Assembly (NCBI GenBank): GCA_028281925.1
Contig: JANQIX010000014.1
Span: 25,168 to 89,167 of the forward strand
Length of the DNA: 64,000 bases
DNA from: Alphaproteobacteria bacterium
GTDB taxonomy: Bacteria; Pseudomonadota; Alphaproteobacteria; DSM-16000; Inquilinaceae
Direction: 5' to 3'
Part shown: positions 42,415 through 51,416 of the stretch, one piece after another
How the letters are laid out: every line of letters begins with the position of its first letter
How positions within the stretch are numbered: position 1 is the stretch's first letter
Notes under the pieces: generated by a model
The model's input: the letters and a program-made list of their open reading frames with translations, nothing else
Told to the model about the DNA's origin: nothing
Database searches by the model: none
Translations under genes and position numbers: made by a program

Positions 42415-43956
42415 TCAGTAGGCCATGGCCCATGCCGTGACCAGTTCCCGCTCCACCTCGCGCGCTCGGGTCAGCCAGCCGCTTCCGCCCTGCGGTGGCG
42501 CCAGGAAGCGGCGGTCCATCACGGCATCCAAGGCCAGGCGCTCTGCGATGTCGGAGACGAAGACGACAAAGCCCAACGTCCGCCCGCCGGCGGTCGTCAG
42601 ATAGCCCGCAAGGCCGCTGCCGTAATAGACCGTCCCTGTCTTGGCGCGCACCTGCAACGGCGGCGTTCCGGCCGGGCGCTCCTGGTTCAGGGCGTCCTGC
42701 CAGCGCACGGGCCGCAGCAGGTCGAACAGCCGCTGGCCGCCATAGCTCTGCGGCCAGGCGTAGAGCAGAACATTGGCCATCTGCCGCGGGGTCACGCGTG
42801 CCGAGGTGCTGAGGCCGGAATGGTTGTCGGTGCGGAAACCGCCCCAGTCGACGCCCGGCATCTGTGTGGCGAACCACTGCCCCAAGGTCTGGCTGGAGGC
42901 GGCGATACCCATGGGTGTGCCCGTCAGCCGCCGCGAGGCCGAAAGCCCGACCAGCTCTGCGGAGAGGTTGTTGCTGTAGCGCAGCACCTGTTCGGCGATG
43001 TCGACCAGCGGGATGCTCATATGGCGGGCGATCAGCGCCGATCCGGCCGGCCTGACGGCGGACACTGGGGCGCCAACGGCGACGCCCTGCTGCTCAAGCA
43101 GTCGGGAGAACACTGTTGCCGTGTGCAGCGCCGGCGTGCGGACGGGCAGCCAGAGGCTCCCGGGCTCCGACAACCGCTGTGACACCAGCCACCGCTCGCC
43201 ACCGCCGATGCCGGCATAAACGAAGCCGGCACGGGGATCCGTCTCTGCCGGGGCCGGGTCGAAACTGACCCAGTCCACCGGCATCTCAATGCCTTCCGAC
43301 ACGGCTTTGGCCAGGGCGATGACGCCGCCCACGCTGCGGCTCTGCTGCCAGCTCACATGGATGCGGTTGAAGTTGACCGACAGGGCGCCGACGCCGGGAT
43401 TGTATTGGGCGGGGATCGGCTGGCCGGAATTGATCTCCTCGGCACTGGCCAGCAGGCTGTCGTCATAGGCCAAGGCGCCGTCAATCGCCGCGATGCCGCG
43501 TGCGCGCAACTGTTGCGCCAGGCCCGACAGGTCATCGGTGTCGAGAAACGGGTCGCCGCCGCCCACCAGATAGAGATTGCCGGTCAGCCGCCCGCCCGCA
43601 GCCGCTGACGATGTGTGGACCGATGTTTCGAATCGGTAGTCGGCGCCGAGGATGTTCAACGCCGCCACCATGGTCGGCACCTTGGTCACCGATGCCGGGA
43701 TGTAACCCCGATCGGCATTCAACTGCTCCAGCACCGCGCCAGTCTGCGGATCGAACAGCAGAAAGCCGACATCTTCCGGCGCCATGGCATGGCTGGCGAT
43801 CACCGCCTGAACATCGACTGCCGATTGGGCAAGCCCCGCCCTCAGCGGCACGATCAGGAAGAGAAGCAGCAGCGCGATGCAGCCAAGGACAGTCGCGCCA
43901 TGCGCACGTGAAGCACAAAGCATGATCGGGTTTCCGGCACGATCCAGCATTGGCAT
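42415..43956 (-). CDS. dacB: D-alanyl-D-alanine carboxypeptidase/endopeptidase (PBP4, S13 family)
   Basis: A 513-residue low-molecular-weight penicillin-binding protein that trims or cleaves peptidoglycan cross-links in the periplasm. The SxxK motif ASVTK has S89 and K92, the SxN motif is YSNN in RYSNNLSAELVGL, and the KTG motif is AKTGTVYYGSG. The S13-specific insert between SxxK and SxN is present, with YLVGGGDPFLD. A hydrophobic signal (VLGCIALLLLFLIVPLRAGLA) begins about residue 23. GGAGG precedes the ATG at 43956. It is monocistronic, and divergent from the chromate transporter. Confidence 0.87.
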   Translation of the reverse strand: MPMLDRAGNPIMLCASRAHGATVLGCIALLLLFLIVPLRAGLAQSAVDVQAVIASHAMAPEDVGFLLFDPQTGAVLEQLNADRGYIPASVTKVPTMVAALNILGADYRFETSVHTSSAAAGGRLTGNLYLVGGGDPFLDTDDLSGLAQQLRARGIAAIDGALAYDDSLLASAEEINSGQPIPAQYNPGVGALSVNFNRIHVSWQQSRSVGGVIALAKAVSEGIEMPVDWVSFDPAPAETDPRAGFVYAGIGGGERWLVSQRLSEPGSLWLPVRTPALHTATVFSRLLEQQGVAVGAPVSAVRPAGSALIARHMSIPLVDIAEQVLRYSNNLSAELVGLSASRRLTGTPMGIAASSQTLGQWFATQMPGVDWGGFRTDNHSGLSTSARVTPRQMANVLLYAWPQSYGGQRLFDLLRPVRWQDALNQERPAGTPPLQVRAKTGTVYYGSGLAGYLTTAGGRTLGFVVFVSDIAERLALDAVMDRRFLAPPQGGSGWLTRAREVERELVTAWAMAY

Positions 43957-44064
43957 GGCCTGACCTCCCGTTTAGACCCGAACCGACCGGCCGATGGTGC
44001 CGCCGATCTCCCGAGGCCGCAACATTCGCCGTTCGGCTGCGGCACTTCAGCTTATGGTTCTAAG

Positions 44065-44084
44065 CATTGACGGCATCGTCAATG
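44065..44084 (+). promoter_or_regulatory. Perfect palindrome upstream of chrA, candidate operator
   Basis: CATTGACG-GCAT-CGTCAATG is an 8-bp inverted repeat with a 4-nt spacer, lying about 98 nt before the chrA start and about 109 nt before the dacB start. Its size suits a dimeric repressor. No ChrB-type regulator is adjacent; the nearest regulator gene is the AsnC/Lrp protein after chrA. Confidence 0.45.
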
Positions 44085-44181
44085 GGTCGCGGCGCATTCT
44101 CACCCAACCGTCATAAACGAAATGCTAACCAACCCACGCGTGCGCGCGGGCTTCGCACCGCCTGGCCAAAAGAAGGACCCC

Positions 44182-45477
44182 ATGACCGACAGTCACGACA
44201 GGCAGCCCACGCCGCCGACGCTCAAACAAGCTTTGGCCTATTGGCTGAAGCTCGGCTTCATCAGCTTCGGCGGGCCGGCCGGCCAGATCGCGATGATGCA
44301 GAGCGATCTGGTGGACCGGCGCGGTTGGATTGATCAGCAGAGGTTTCTCAACGCGCTCAACTTCTGCATGCTGCTGCCGGGGCCCGAAGCGCAGCAGCTT
44401 GCAACCTATGTGGGGCTTCGCATGAATGGCCTCGCCGGCGGCATTGCCGCCGGTGTCCTGTTCGTGCTTCCGGGCGCAGTCGTTCTCTTGGCGCTTTCGT
44501 TCATCGCTGCGGCCTACGGCGATGCACCTTGGGTGACGGCCGCCTTCCGCGGTGTTGCCCCAGTCGTGATCGCGATCATCGCGGTCGCGCTATGGCGCCT
44601 GGCGCGGCGGACGCTGAAGGGACCGGTTCCGGCTCTGCTGGCCCTTGCCGCCTTTGTTGGGCTGCAATTGCCCGGCGTCTCGTTCCCGATGATCGTGCTG
44701 GGCGCTGCCTTGTGCGGGGTCCTGGCGGGCCGGTTCGGCATTGCCGGTTTTGGGACATCCGCCGATCCGGCGGCGCCGGCAGCGTCGGAGGAGAGCGGCG
44801 GCTGGCGCCGTCTGCTCAGGCTCTGCGCCATCTTTCTGGGACTGTGGGGGGCCGTCGTCGCCGGCATTCTCGCCACGCTTGGAACCGCGCCTTTCCTAGG
44901 CGTGATCGAGCTTTTCACCACCGCAGCATTCGTTACGTTCGGCGGCGCTTATGCGGTGCTGCCTTACATCGCCGAGCGCGCGGTCGAAGACTATGGCTGG
45001 CTTTCGTCCGCCGATATGGTCCGCGGACTGGCACTGGCCGAAACGACGCCGGGGCCGCTGATCCTCGTGACGCAGTTCGTGGGTTTCTTCGCCGGGTGGA
45101 ACCAGGCGGGAGACCTGCCGCAGTGGCTCACCGGCTCGATCGCCGCGATGCTGACGGTCTATGTGACCTTTCTGCCGTGCTTCCTGTTCATCCTGGCCGG
45201 CGCCCCCTATGTGGAGCGCTTGTCGCGCAACCGCCGCGCCGCGGCCGCCCTGGCGGCCATCACGGCTGCGGTCGTCGGCGTGATCCTGAACCTCGGGGTG
45301 GTGCTGGGTGAGGCAATTCTGTTCACGGCCAGCGGTTTCGATTGGGTGGCGGCAGGCGTTGCCGCCGTCAGCTTGGTGCTGCTGCTGCGGTTCTCGCTCC
45401 AGGTGCATTGGGCGGTCTTGGGCGGCGCGCTGTTCGGGCTGGCCGAGGCAGCCCTGAGCGGCGCTTTCGCGCCCTAG
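44182..45477 (+). CDS. chrA: Chromate transporter, CHR family
   Basis: A 431-residue polytopic inner-membrane protein that exports chromate. It is the long, two-domain form: the first CHR half has FISFGGPAGQIAMMQ and LLPGPEAQQLATYVGLRMNG; the second has TFGGAYAVLPYIAERAVE and TTPGPLILVTQFVGFFAGW, the internal repeat of the same G-G-P/P-G-P motifs. About ten to twelve hydrophobic segments alternate along it. The ATG at 44182 follows AGAAGGA. Its 3' end overlaps the AsnC-type regulator by 4 nt on the opposite strand, so the two are convergent. Confidence 0.87.
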   Translation: MTDSHDRQPTPPTLKQALAYWLKLGFISFGGPAGQIAMMQSDLVDRRGWIDQQRFLNALNFCMLLPGPEAQQLATYVGLRMNGLAGGIAAGVLFVLPGAVVLLALSFIAAAYGDAPWVTAAFRGVAPVVIAIIAVALWRLARRTLKGPVPALLALAAFVGLQLPGVSFPMIVLGAALCGVLAGRFGIAGFGTSADPAAPAASEESGGWRRLLRLCAIFLGLWGAVVAGILATLGTAPFLGVIELFTTAAFVTFGGAYAVLPYIAERAVEDYGWLSSADMVRGLALAETTPGPLILVTQFVGFFAGWNQAGDLPQWLTGSIAAMLTVYVTFLPCFLFILAGAPYVERLSRNRRAAAALAAITAAVVGVILNLGVVLGEAILFTASGFDWVAAGVAAVSLVLLLRFSLQVHWAVLGGALFGLAEAALSGAFAP

Positions 45478-45968
45478 TCGTGATGCTGGGGGGCGTGGAT
45501 GTCGATGGGCACACCGGGCTGGTGCTTGCCGGTCCGAATCGCGAGCGCTGACTTGACGTGGCTGACATTGGGGGCGGCGGTCAGCTGCGTCGTCAGAAAA
45601 CGCTGATAGGCATCCCAGTCTTCCGCCACGATCTTCAAGAGGAAGTCGGTCTCACCGGCCAGCATGTGGCATTCGCGCACCAGCGGCCAAGTCTGGGCCA
45701 GTTCCTCGAACTGGCGCAGATCCGATTCGGCCTGGCTGCTCAGGCCCACATGTGCGAACACGGTCACTCCGAAGCCCAGCGCTTCGGGGTTGATGTCGGC
45801 GTGATAGCCGCGGATATAGTCGGCTTCTTCCAGCGCCCGCACACGGCGCAGGCAAGGGGGGGCGGAGATCCCGGCGCGCCGCGCCAACTCGACATTGGTC
45901 ATGCGTCCATCTTCCTGCAGATCCCGCAGGATACGTCGGTCGATCCGGTCCAGCTTTACGCGGCGCAT
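45474..45968 (-). CDS. Lrp/AsnC-family transcriptional regulator
   Basis: A protein of 164 residues. The N-terminal helix-turn-helix reads LDRIDRRILRDLQEDGRMTN then VELARRAGISAPPCLRRVRAL, followed by an RAM-type ligand-binding domain (FGVTVFAHVGL, MLAGETDFLLKIVA). The family binds amino acids and forms octamers. The ATG at 45968 has a GAGAG site; a TTG lies two codons earlier. The gene it controls is unknown. It is divergent from the ELM1 gene and convergent with chrA. Confidence 0.85.
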   Translation of the reverse strand: MRRVKLDRIDRRILRDLQEDGRMTNVELARRAGISAPPCLRRVRALEEADYIRGYHADINPEALGFGVTVFAHVGLSSQAESDLRQFEELAQTWPLVRECHMLAGETDFLLKIVAEDWDAYQRFLTTQLTAAPNVSHVKSALAIRTGKHQPGVPIDIHAPQHHD

Positions 45969-46136
45969 AGGCAAGCTCTCGAAAGTTCATAGTCGGAATG
46001 CGAAACGATATTACTCTTCATCAGGCCGGGCAAGCGGAACAAATCGTGCTTGCCGTGAACTTCTCACATTGCGTGTGGCGAAATGCTGAATTGTCCGGTG
46101 TGAGAATCGCTGTGGCTGACCCGGGGCAGGACGACC

Positions 46137-47120
46137 TTGCAACTGGATAGTGCATGGGTCGTGACCGACGGCAAGGCCGGGATGGAGGTCCAGTGTCTCG
46201 GCGTCGCCGAAGCGCTGGGTCTGGCGCCGGTCGTCAAGCGGGTGGCGTTGCGCCCGCTCTGGCGGCTTGTGTCCCCGTACATCCGCTTCCGGCTCAGCCG
46301 TGCCGCGGGGCCTGCTGGCGATCCTGTCGCACCACCCTGGCCCGACATCGTCATTGCCACCGGGCGACAATCCATCGCTCCCGCGCTTGCCGCGAAACGG
46401 GGGAGTGGGGGCAGATCCTATCTTGTGCAGTTGCAGAACCCGGTGATCGGTCCTCACCATTTCGACCTCGTTGCCGTGCCGCAGCATGACCGCCTGCGCG
46501 GCGACAATGTCGTCACCACCATTGGCGCGCCCAATCGCGTGACCGAGAGCCGGCTGAACGATGCAGCGGACCGTCACGGCGCCCGGCTGTCCGCGTTGCC
46601 GAGACCGCGCATCGCGGTGCTGATCGGCGGTGGCAATTCCGCCTTTCGCCTGACGTCGGAGCGCATGGGGGCGATCGCGGCTGATATCGCCGCCATGGCC
46701 GGGCGCGAGGGCGCCGGCCTGATGGTGACCGCAAGCCGGCGAACCGGTCCGGAGAACGAGGCCGTGCTGCGCACCCAGCTGGAGGGCCTGCCGGCGGAGA
46801 TCTGGGACGGCACCGGCGATAATCCATACTTCGCCTATTTGGCCCTAGCGGATGCCGTGTTGGTCACGGGCGACAGCATCAACATGGTGTCCGAAGCGGC
46901 ATCGACCGGAAGGCCCGTGAACGTGATCGATCTGGATGGCGGTTCACCCAAATTCGCGCGGTTCCATGAAAACCTGCGTGCTGCCGGAGTGACCCGGCCC
47001 TTCGACGGGCGGCTGGAGACATGGACCTATCGACCCCTGAACGATGCCGCTAAGGTGGCCGGCGAGATTCGCCGCCGTCTCGCTGCGCAGTCGCCGGAGG
47101 CAAGTGCGATTCACAATTGA
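46137..47120 (+). CDS. ELM1-family (mitochondrial fission ELM1-like) protein
   Basis: A protein of 327 residues of the bacterial ELM1/DUF1022 family, which has a glycosyltransferase-like Rossmann fold. Landmarks are WVVTDGKAGMEVQCLGVAEAL at the start, IVIATGRQSIAPALAA, VQLQNPVIGPHHFDLV, VAVLIGGGNSAFR and VTGDSINMVSEAASTGRPV. The last resembles the donor-sugar pocket of GT-B enzymes, and relatives have been linked to lipopolysaccharide or cell-envelope synthesis. The only in-frame initiator near the conserved start is TTG at 46137, just after CAGGA; a short N-terminus makes an alternative downstream start unlikely. Confidence 0.8.
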   Translation: MQLDSAWVVTDGKAGMEVQCLGVAEALGLAPVVKRVALRPLWRLVSPYIRFRLSRAAGPAGDPVAPPWPDIVIATGRQSIAPALAAKRGSGGRSYLVQLQNPVIGPHHFDLVAVPQHDRLRGDNVVTTIGAPNRVTESRLNDAADRHGARLSALPRPRIAVLIGGGNSAFRLTSERMGAIAADIAAMAGREGAGLMVTASRRTGPENEAVLRTQLEGLPAEIWDGTGDNPYFAYLALADAVLVTGDSINMVSEAASTGRPVNVIDLDGGSPKFARFHENLRAAGVTRPFDGRLETWTYRPLNDAAKVAGEIRRRLAAQSPEASAIHN

Positions 47121-47189
47121 TCGCAGGCCGCGATCTCTGCCATATCGTTGCGCACGAAACTATTTCCGGGACGAAAGGTCATCCCGGTC

Positions 47190-47846
47190 GTGAAAGTGAG
47201 GGTGTCTTCCGTGGATCTCCATGACGCGCCGATCGATCTCGATCGCTTTGTGGCGACGCCGCTGGTGTCTGACCCGTTCGACCACCTGATCGTCCCGCAT
47301 TTCGTCCGGCCGGAGGCGGAAGACGGCGTCAATGCGGATTTCCCCAGGATCGATAAGCCGGGCAGCTTCCCGGCCTCGACGCTGGAGTTCGGACCGCGCT
47401 TCAAGGCGCTGCTTGAAGCCCTGTATGCGCCTGAGGTGACGCAGGCATTCGCCGAGAAGTTCGATATGGACCTGGGCCACCGGCCGATCATGGTGACGGT
47501 GCGGGGGCAGGCGCAGGCGAAGGACGGGCGCATCCATACCGACAGCAAGACCAAGGTGATCACGGTCCTGATCTATATGAACCCGAGCTGGGAAGCGACG
47601 GGCGGCCGGCTGCGCCTGCTACGCTCGCCCGACAGCCTCGACGATCCGGTGGCCGAGGTCCCGCCGGAGGCTGGTACGCTGCTGGCGTTCCGCAACGGCC
47701 CGACGGCCTGGCACGGTCACGAGCGCCATGTCGGCCAGCGCCGGTCCATCCAGTTGAACTGGGTGACCGATCAGTCGGTTGTCCAGCGCGAGCAGGCGCG
47801 CCATCGCTTCAGCGCGCGCATGAAACGTCTCTTCGCTTCCGCGTGA
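47190..47846 (+). CDS. 2-oxoglutarate/Fe(II)-dependent oxygenase-fold protein
   Basis: A protein of about 218 residues. The core follows the 2OG-Fe(II) pattern: HTDSKTK (metal His and Asp), MNPSWEATGGRLRLLRS, GTLLAFRNGPTAWHGHERHVG (distal His) and the RRSIQLNW strand with the 2-oxoglutarate-binding Arg. Hydroxylation of a protein, lipid or sugar is the likely chemistry. The start is uncertain: GTG codons occur in frame at 47190, 47196, 47202 and 47211, and the frame extends to a TTG at 47148. It is downstream of the ELM1 gene and upstream of a large orphan protein, with small gaps on the same strand. Confidence 0.75.
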   Translation: MKVRVSSVDLHDAPIDLDRFVATPLVSDPFDHLIVPHFVRPEAEDGVNADFPRIDKPGSFPASTLEFGPRFKALLEALYAPEVTQAFAEKFDMDLGHRPIMVTVRGQAQAKDGRIHTDSKTKVITVLIYMNPSWEATGGRLRLLRSPDSLDDPVAEVPPEAGTLLAFRNGPTAWHGHERHVGQRRSIQLNWVTDQSVVQREQARHRFSARMKRLFASA

Positions 47847-47891
47847 TTTGCGTTGAGCCCCCTGAAGACTCCCTGACGGCTGCTGATTGCC

Positions 47892-49808
47892 ATGACACTG
47901 AATATCCAGACCTTCTCCAACACCAGCGGCGGCAGTGCCCTGTTCAAGGCACTGGGCCACCCCGACGCGGTCGAACGTGCGCATGCGCTGATCGCCCGCC
48001 TTGAGCGCGCCGGCCCCGTGGCCGTCTATGATCCGGTTGGCCAGTTGGCAACGCTTGCCGCCATGTATGATCTCTCAAGCCTGCAGGTCGTCGGCGTATT
48101 CGTTCAGGATGTGGAGAGGGTCGGCGAGCGGATGCTTGGGGAGAAGACACAGCCGATCACCGAGTTGAAGGGCGCCCCGGTCGGTACCGTCTTCCTGGCC
48201 GCCTTCGATGCGGCGCGTCTGGCGGACCAAATCCGGCCCCTTCTGCCCGCCGGCACCGAGATCGTATCGCTGGACGAGATGCGCCTGCCGGAGGGGCTGC
48301 TGACCAACAAGCGCACCTATCTGTCGCCGCTGAATTTCGCCACCAATTTCGCCTTCTTCCGCGAACAGGACGGGCACCATACCCGCATCGTTTCGGCCAA
48401 CTACTGGGCTGCCTATGGCGGCAAGGACGTGCGGCTCTGGGCCACTCTGTTCGACGAGACCGGAAAGCGCCTGGTGACCTGGGAAGACCGGCTGGCCGGC
48501 CCCAACAGCACGATCGTAATCGACAGCGCAGACCTGCGCGCCCGCTTCGATCTGGGCGAATTCACGGGCCAGCTGTTCGTCCATATCATCGGGGCGGCAG
48601 GGCACGACATTGTCAAATACGCGCTCGACACTTATGGCGACGACGACACGGTTCTGTCCTGCACCCATGACGCCAATGCGTGGCCCAGCGATCTCTATGC
48701 TGGCCTGCCGGCGCCGCGGGAAGACGAGACCGTGGTGCTCTGGGTCCAGAACAGCCACCCCACACCGATCGCGCCCAAGGGCATCGGCATGAACCTGATG
48801 GGCCATGACGACATTGCCTGGCTCGATCGGGAGATCCCCGGTTTCGGCACGTACAGGCTGGACATAACCGAGCTTCTGCCGGACGCCCGCTGGCCGCAGC
48901 AGCTCGAGGCGCGCGCCGGCAAGCACTTCGTGCGCCCGCGCTATGAGATCTGGCGTTCCGACGGGCGCCAGCGGATCGCGCACTTGAATGTCGAGCGGGT
49001 CGACCTGAAGCCCGATCCCAAGCTGCCCGAGATCGCCAATCTTATGGGCAAGGGTTTCATCCTGCCGGCACCGATTCTGCCGACGGACCGCTACCGGGCG
49101 GTGGTTCAGCCGACGCCGATGGCGACCACCCAGCAGTCGCTGCCGATCGCCGCCATCCTCTACGACGCCAATGGCAAAGAGGTGGCGCGCCACCGCTTCG
49201 GCGACCTGCCACGCAGTCACGAGTGCGCCGTGGATCTGACCGATCTGATGGCGGAGGGTGGGGCCGAGATGCCGTCCGGCCGTGGCCATGTGGAACTGGT
49301 GTACGACTTCACGGCAGGCAGCGACGCCGATGGATGGCTGCACGCGATCTTTCGATATCAGGACACCGAGACGGGGCACGTGGCGGAAACGAGCTTCGGC
49401 TCGCACATCTTCAACACGGTGCTGACCTACAAGAACGAGCCGCAGAGCTACGCCGGCCGTCCGCCCGGCCTTTCCACGCGCCTGTTCCTCAGGCTCGGTC
49501 CCGACGGCACCGACGCCATGTGCTGCCTGATCTATGCGGCCTCCACACCGTGGCACGGCCACAGCGCGACCAACCTGATCCTGATGAACCAGTCGGGTGA
49601 AGAGGTGGCGTCGAAATTCGTGCAGATCCCGTGCAGCGGTTCGCACCTGTTCCGCGTGTCGGAGACGTTTGCCTGGGAAGAGCGGCGCGAGGCCGGACCG
49701 GACGGCTACGTCCTGATCCGCGACCTGACCTGCCGTCTGTTCGGCTATCATGGCCTGGTCCGCAACAGCGGTGCGGCCTTCAGCCTGGATCACATGTTCG
49801 GGTTCTGA
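47892..49808 (+). CDS. Large protein of unknown function (638 residues)
   Basis: I do not recognise the family. From sequence: the first 140 residues look like a small Rossmann-type domain, with VAVYDPVGQLATLAAMY near residue 42 where sugar- or nucleotide-binding relatives have a glycine-rich turn, then VGVFVQDVERVGERMLG and EIVSLDEM. The rest is beta-rich in two parts of about 240 residues. Motifs that look conserved include NYWAAYGGKDVRLWATLFDE, RIVSANYW, LFVHIIGAAGHD, and near the end 'STPWHGHSATNLILMNQSGEE'. No signal peptide or membrane segment. It has normal codon bias for the window and follows the oxygenase gene by 45 nt, so it may be a partner or substrate of it. Confidence 0.6.
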   Translation: MTLNIQTFSNTSGGSALFKALGHPDAVERAHALIARLERAGPVAVYDPVGQLATLAAMYDLSSLQVVGVFVQDVERVGERMLGEKTQPITELKGAPVGTVFLAAFDAARLADQIRPLLPAGTEIVSLDEMRLPEGLLTNKRTYLSPLNFATNFAFFREQDGHHTRIVSANYWAAYGGKDVRLWATLFDETGKRLVTWEDRLAGPNSTIVIDSADLRARFDLGEFTGQLFVHIIGAAGHDIVKYALDTYGDDDTVLSCTHDANAWPSDLYAGLPAPREDETVVLWVQNSHPTPIAPKGIGMNLMGHDDIAWLDREIPGFGTYRLDITELLPDARWPQQLEARAGKHFVRPRYEIWRSDGRQRIAHLNVERVDLKPDPKLPEIANLMGKGFILPAPILPTDRYRAVVQPTPMATTQQSLPIAAILYDANGKEVARHRFGDLPRSHECAVDLTDLMAEGGAEMPSGRGHVELVYDFTAGSDADGWLHAIFRYQDTETGHVAETSFGSHIFNTVLTYKNEPQSYAGRPPGLSTRLFLRLGPDGTDAMCCLIYAASTPWHGHSATNLILMNQSGEEVASKFVQIPCSGSHLFRVSETFAWEERREAGPDGYVLIRDLTCRLFGYHGLVRNSGAAFSLDHMFGF

Positions 49809-49941
49809 CGCGGGCGATCCCGTTGTCTGGCGTATAGCTGACCTGTTCGGCCAACCTGGCGGCTTGCGCAGGCCCGGCCGGTCGCCTATCTGGCAACGGA
49901 CTTGAGTGGCGCGGGCAACGCAGCAGACGGAGACAGGGCCC

Positions 49942-50922
49942 ATGAGCAACCAGACGCATGCCAAGGTCCTGATCATCGGGGCCGGACCGGCGGGTTACAC
50001 GGCGGCCATCTACGCCGCGCGGGCCAATCTTGAGCCGGTTCTGGTGCAGGGCCTCCAGCCGGGCGGCCAGTTGACCATTACCACGGATGTGGAGAATTAC
50101 CCCGGCTTCGCCGATGTGATCCAGGGCCCTTGGCTGATGGAACAAATGGCGGCCCAGGCCGAACATGTCGGCACTCGGCTGGACTTCGACATTATCACTG
50201 ACGTCGATTTCTCCGTTCGCCCGTTCGTCTGCCGGGCCGATTCCGGGGCTACGTACACGGCCGATGCGGTGATCATCGCCACCGGCGCCCAGGCGCGCTG
50301 GCTTGGGCTGGAGAGCGAGGCGGCGTTCAACGGCCGCGGCGTCTCGGCCTGCGCCACTTGTGACGGCTTCTTCTACCGCGGCAAGGCGGTCGCTGTCGTC
50401 GGCGGTGGCAACACGGCGGTGGAGGAAGCACTCTACCTCGCCAACCTTGCCGAGCGCGTAACCGTGATCCATCGCCGCGACGCACTGCGGGCGGAGAAGA
50501 TCCTGCAGGGCCGTCTGTTGAAGCACCCGAAGATCGACGTGGTCTGGGACAGCGTCGTGGAAGAGGTACTGGGCGATGATATGGGCGTGACGGGCGTCCG
50601 GGTCCTGAACCGGAAGACCCGGCAGACCAGCGACCTTTCCGCGGACGGTGTCTTTATCGCCATCGGGCATGATCCGGCGACAGCCGTTTTCCGCGGCAAG
50701 GTGGCGATGGATGACGAAGGGTACATCCTGACCGCGCCCGACAGCACGGCCACGAACATCCCCGGCGTCTTCGCCGCGGGCGATGTGAAAGACAAGGTCT
50801 TCCGCCAGGCAGTGACGGCCGCTGGCATGGGCTGTATGGCCGCCCTGGAGGCGGAAAAGTACCTGGCCGAGCAAGCCGACGGCGCCGGGGAAACTGAGGA
50901 GGCCACGGCTGCAGCCGAGTGA
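49942..50922 (+). CDS. trxB: Thioredoxin-disulfide reductase
   Basis: A 326-residue low-molecular-weight thioredoxin reductase that passes NADPH electrons to thioredoxin. It has FAD motif IIGAGPAGYTAAIYAAR (11-27), the active-site CATC (C137, C140) in SACATCDGFFYRG, the NADPH motif AVVGGGNTAVEEALYL, and the final FAD motif GVFAAGDVKDKVFRQAVTAAG. The start ATG at 49942 follows GGAGACAGGG; 12 further upstream codons lack support. The C-terminal tail (about 14 residues) is Glu/Ala-rich and longer than usual. Length and motifs are otherwise canonical. Confidence 0.93.
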   Translation: MSNQTHAKVLIIGAGPAGYTAAIYAARANLEPVLVQGLQPGGQLTITTDVENYPGFADVIQGPWLMEQMAAQAEHVGTRLDFDIITDVDFSVRPFVCRADSGATYTADAVIIATGAQARWLGLESEAAFNGRGVSACATCDGFFYRGKAVAVVGGGNTAVEEALYLANLAERVTVIHRRDALRAEKILQGRLLKHPKIDVVWDSVVEEVLGDDMGVTGVRVLNRKTRQTSDLSADGVFIAIGHDPATAVFRGKVAMDDEGYILTAPDSTATNIPGVFAAGDVKDKVFRQAVTAAGMGCMAALEAEKYLAEQADGAGETEEATAAAE

Positions 50923-51017
50923 TCACAGGGCCATTGCCGTGGGTTGACCGCAGCCGTCGGCAGGAATAGCCTCAGGACCATGCGCAGAGCCTCGCGGACC
51001 GACAATCGAATTACCGG

Positions 51018-51041
51018 CCCGACCCTCGGCTGAGGATCGGG
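51018..51041 (+). terminator. Hairpin between trxB and the ACT-like gene
   Basis: A 10-bp stem with one mismatch (51018-51027 with 51032-51041) and a 4-nt loop, followed by ACATTTGCC. It lies about 95 nt after trxB and is a weak terminator candidate. Confidence 0.4.
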
Positions 51042-51090
51042 ACATTTGCCGTCTTTCGATTGTTCGTCGTTTCCCGCGAGGAATGGACCC

Positions 51091-51408
51091 ATGCGCGTCT
51101 TCGACACGGCCGGATCGGCCACTTTGCTTACCCGAAATTCGACCCACTACCGCTATGACGTCACGGCGCTTGCCGACCCCGGCGTGCTGCCCCGGCTGCT
51201 GGAGCTGTTCGCTAAACGCGGCTTGGTGCCCGAGGACCTCTCGGCCTACCGCCGCAGGGACGCGGAGATGGACGACGGTCTGTCCATCAGCATGAGTGCG
51301 GAAGGCCTGGACCGGATGGCCGCCGAGCACGTTGCCCAATGCATGGGTCAGATGGTCGGTGTCGTGGCCGTTGTCTTCCGGCCCGGTTCGGTCGCTGCGG
51401 CGGCCTGA
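51091..51408 (+). CDS. ACT-like small protein
   Basis: A protein of 105 residues. The segment 'YRYDVTALADPGVLPRLLELF' then 'AKRGLVPEDLSAYRR' and 'GLDRMAAEHVAQCMGQMVGV' follows the ACT ligand-binding pattern (a strand, PGVL, helix, then a small-residue strand) as in the regulatory subunit of acetolactate synthase. No catalytic partner lies next to it, so it may bind an amino acid on its own. The ATG at 51091 has GAGGAA upstream; earlier in-frame codons from 51046 are unsupported. The Nudix gene starts 8 nt after its stop. Confidence 0.6.
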   Translation: MRVFDTAGSATLLTRNSTHYRYDVTALADPGVLPRLLELFAKRGLVPEDLSAYRRRDAEMDDGLSISMSAEGLDRMAAEHVAQCMGQMVGVVAVVFRPGSVAAAA

Positions 51409-51416
51409 GCCGGCGG

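Noticed and set aside
48075..49976. Minus-strand open frame of 633 codons
   Set aside because: It is antisense to the 638-residue orphan and trxB start, and its composition (many His/Arg/Gln) is that of a shadow frame.
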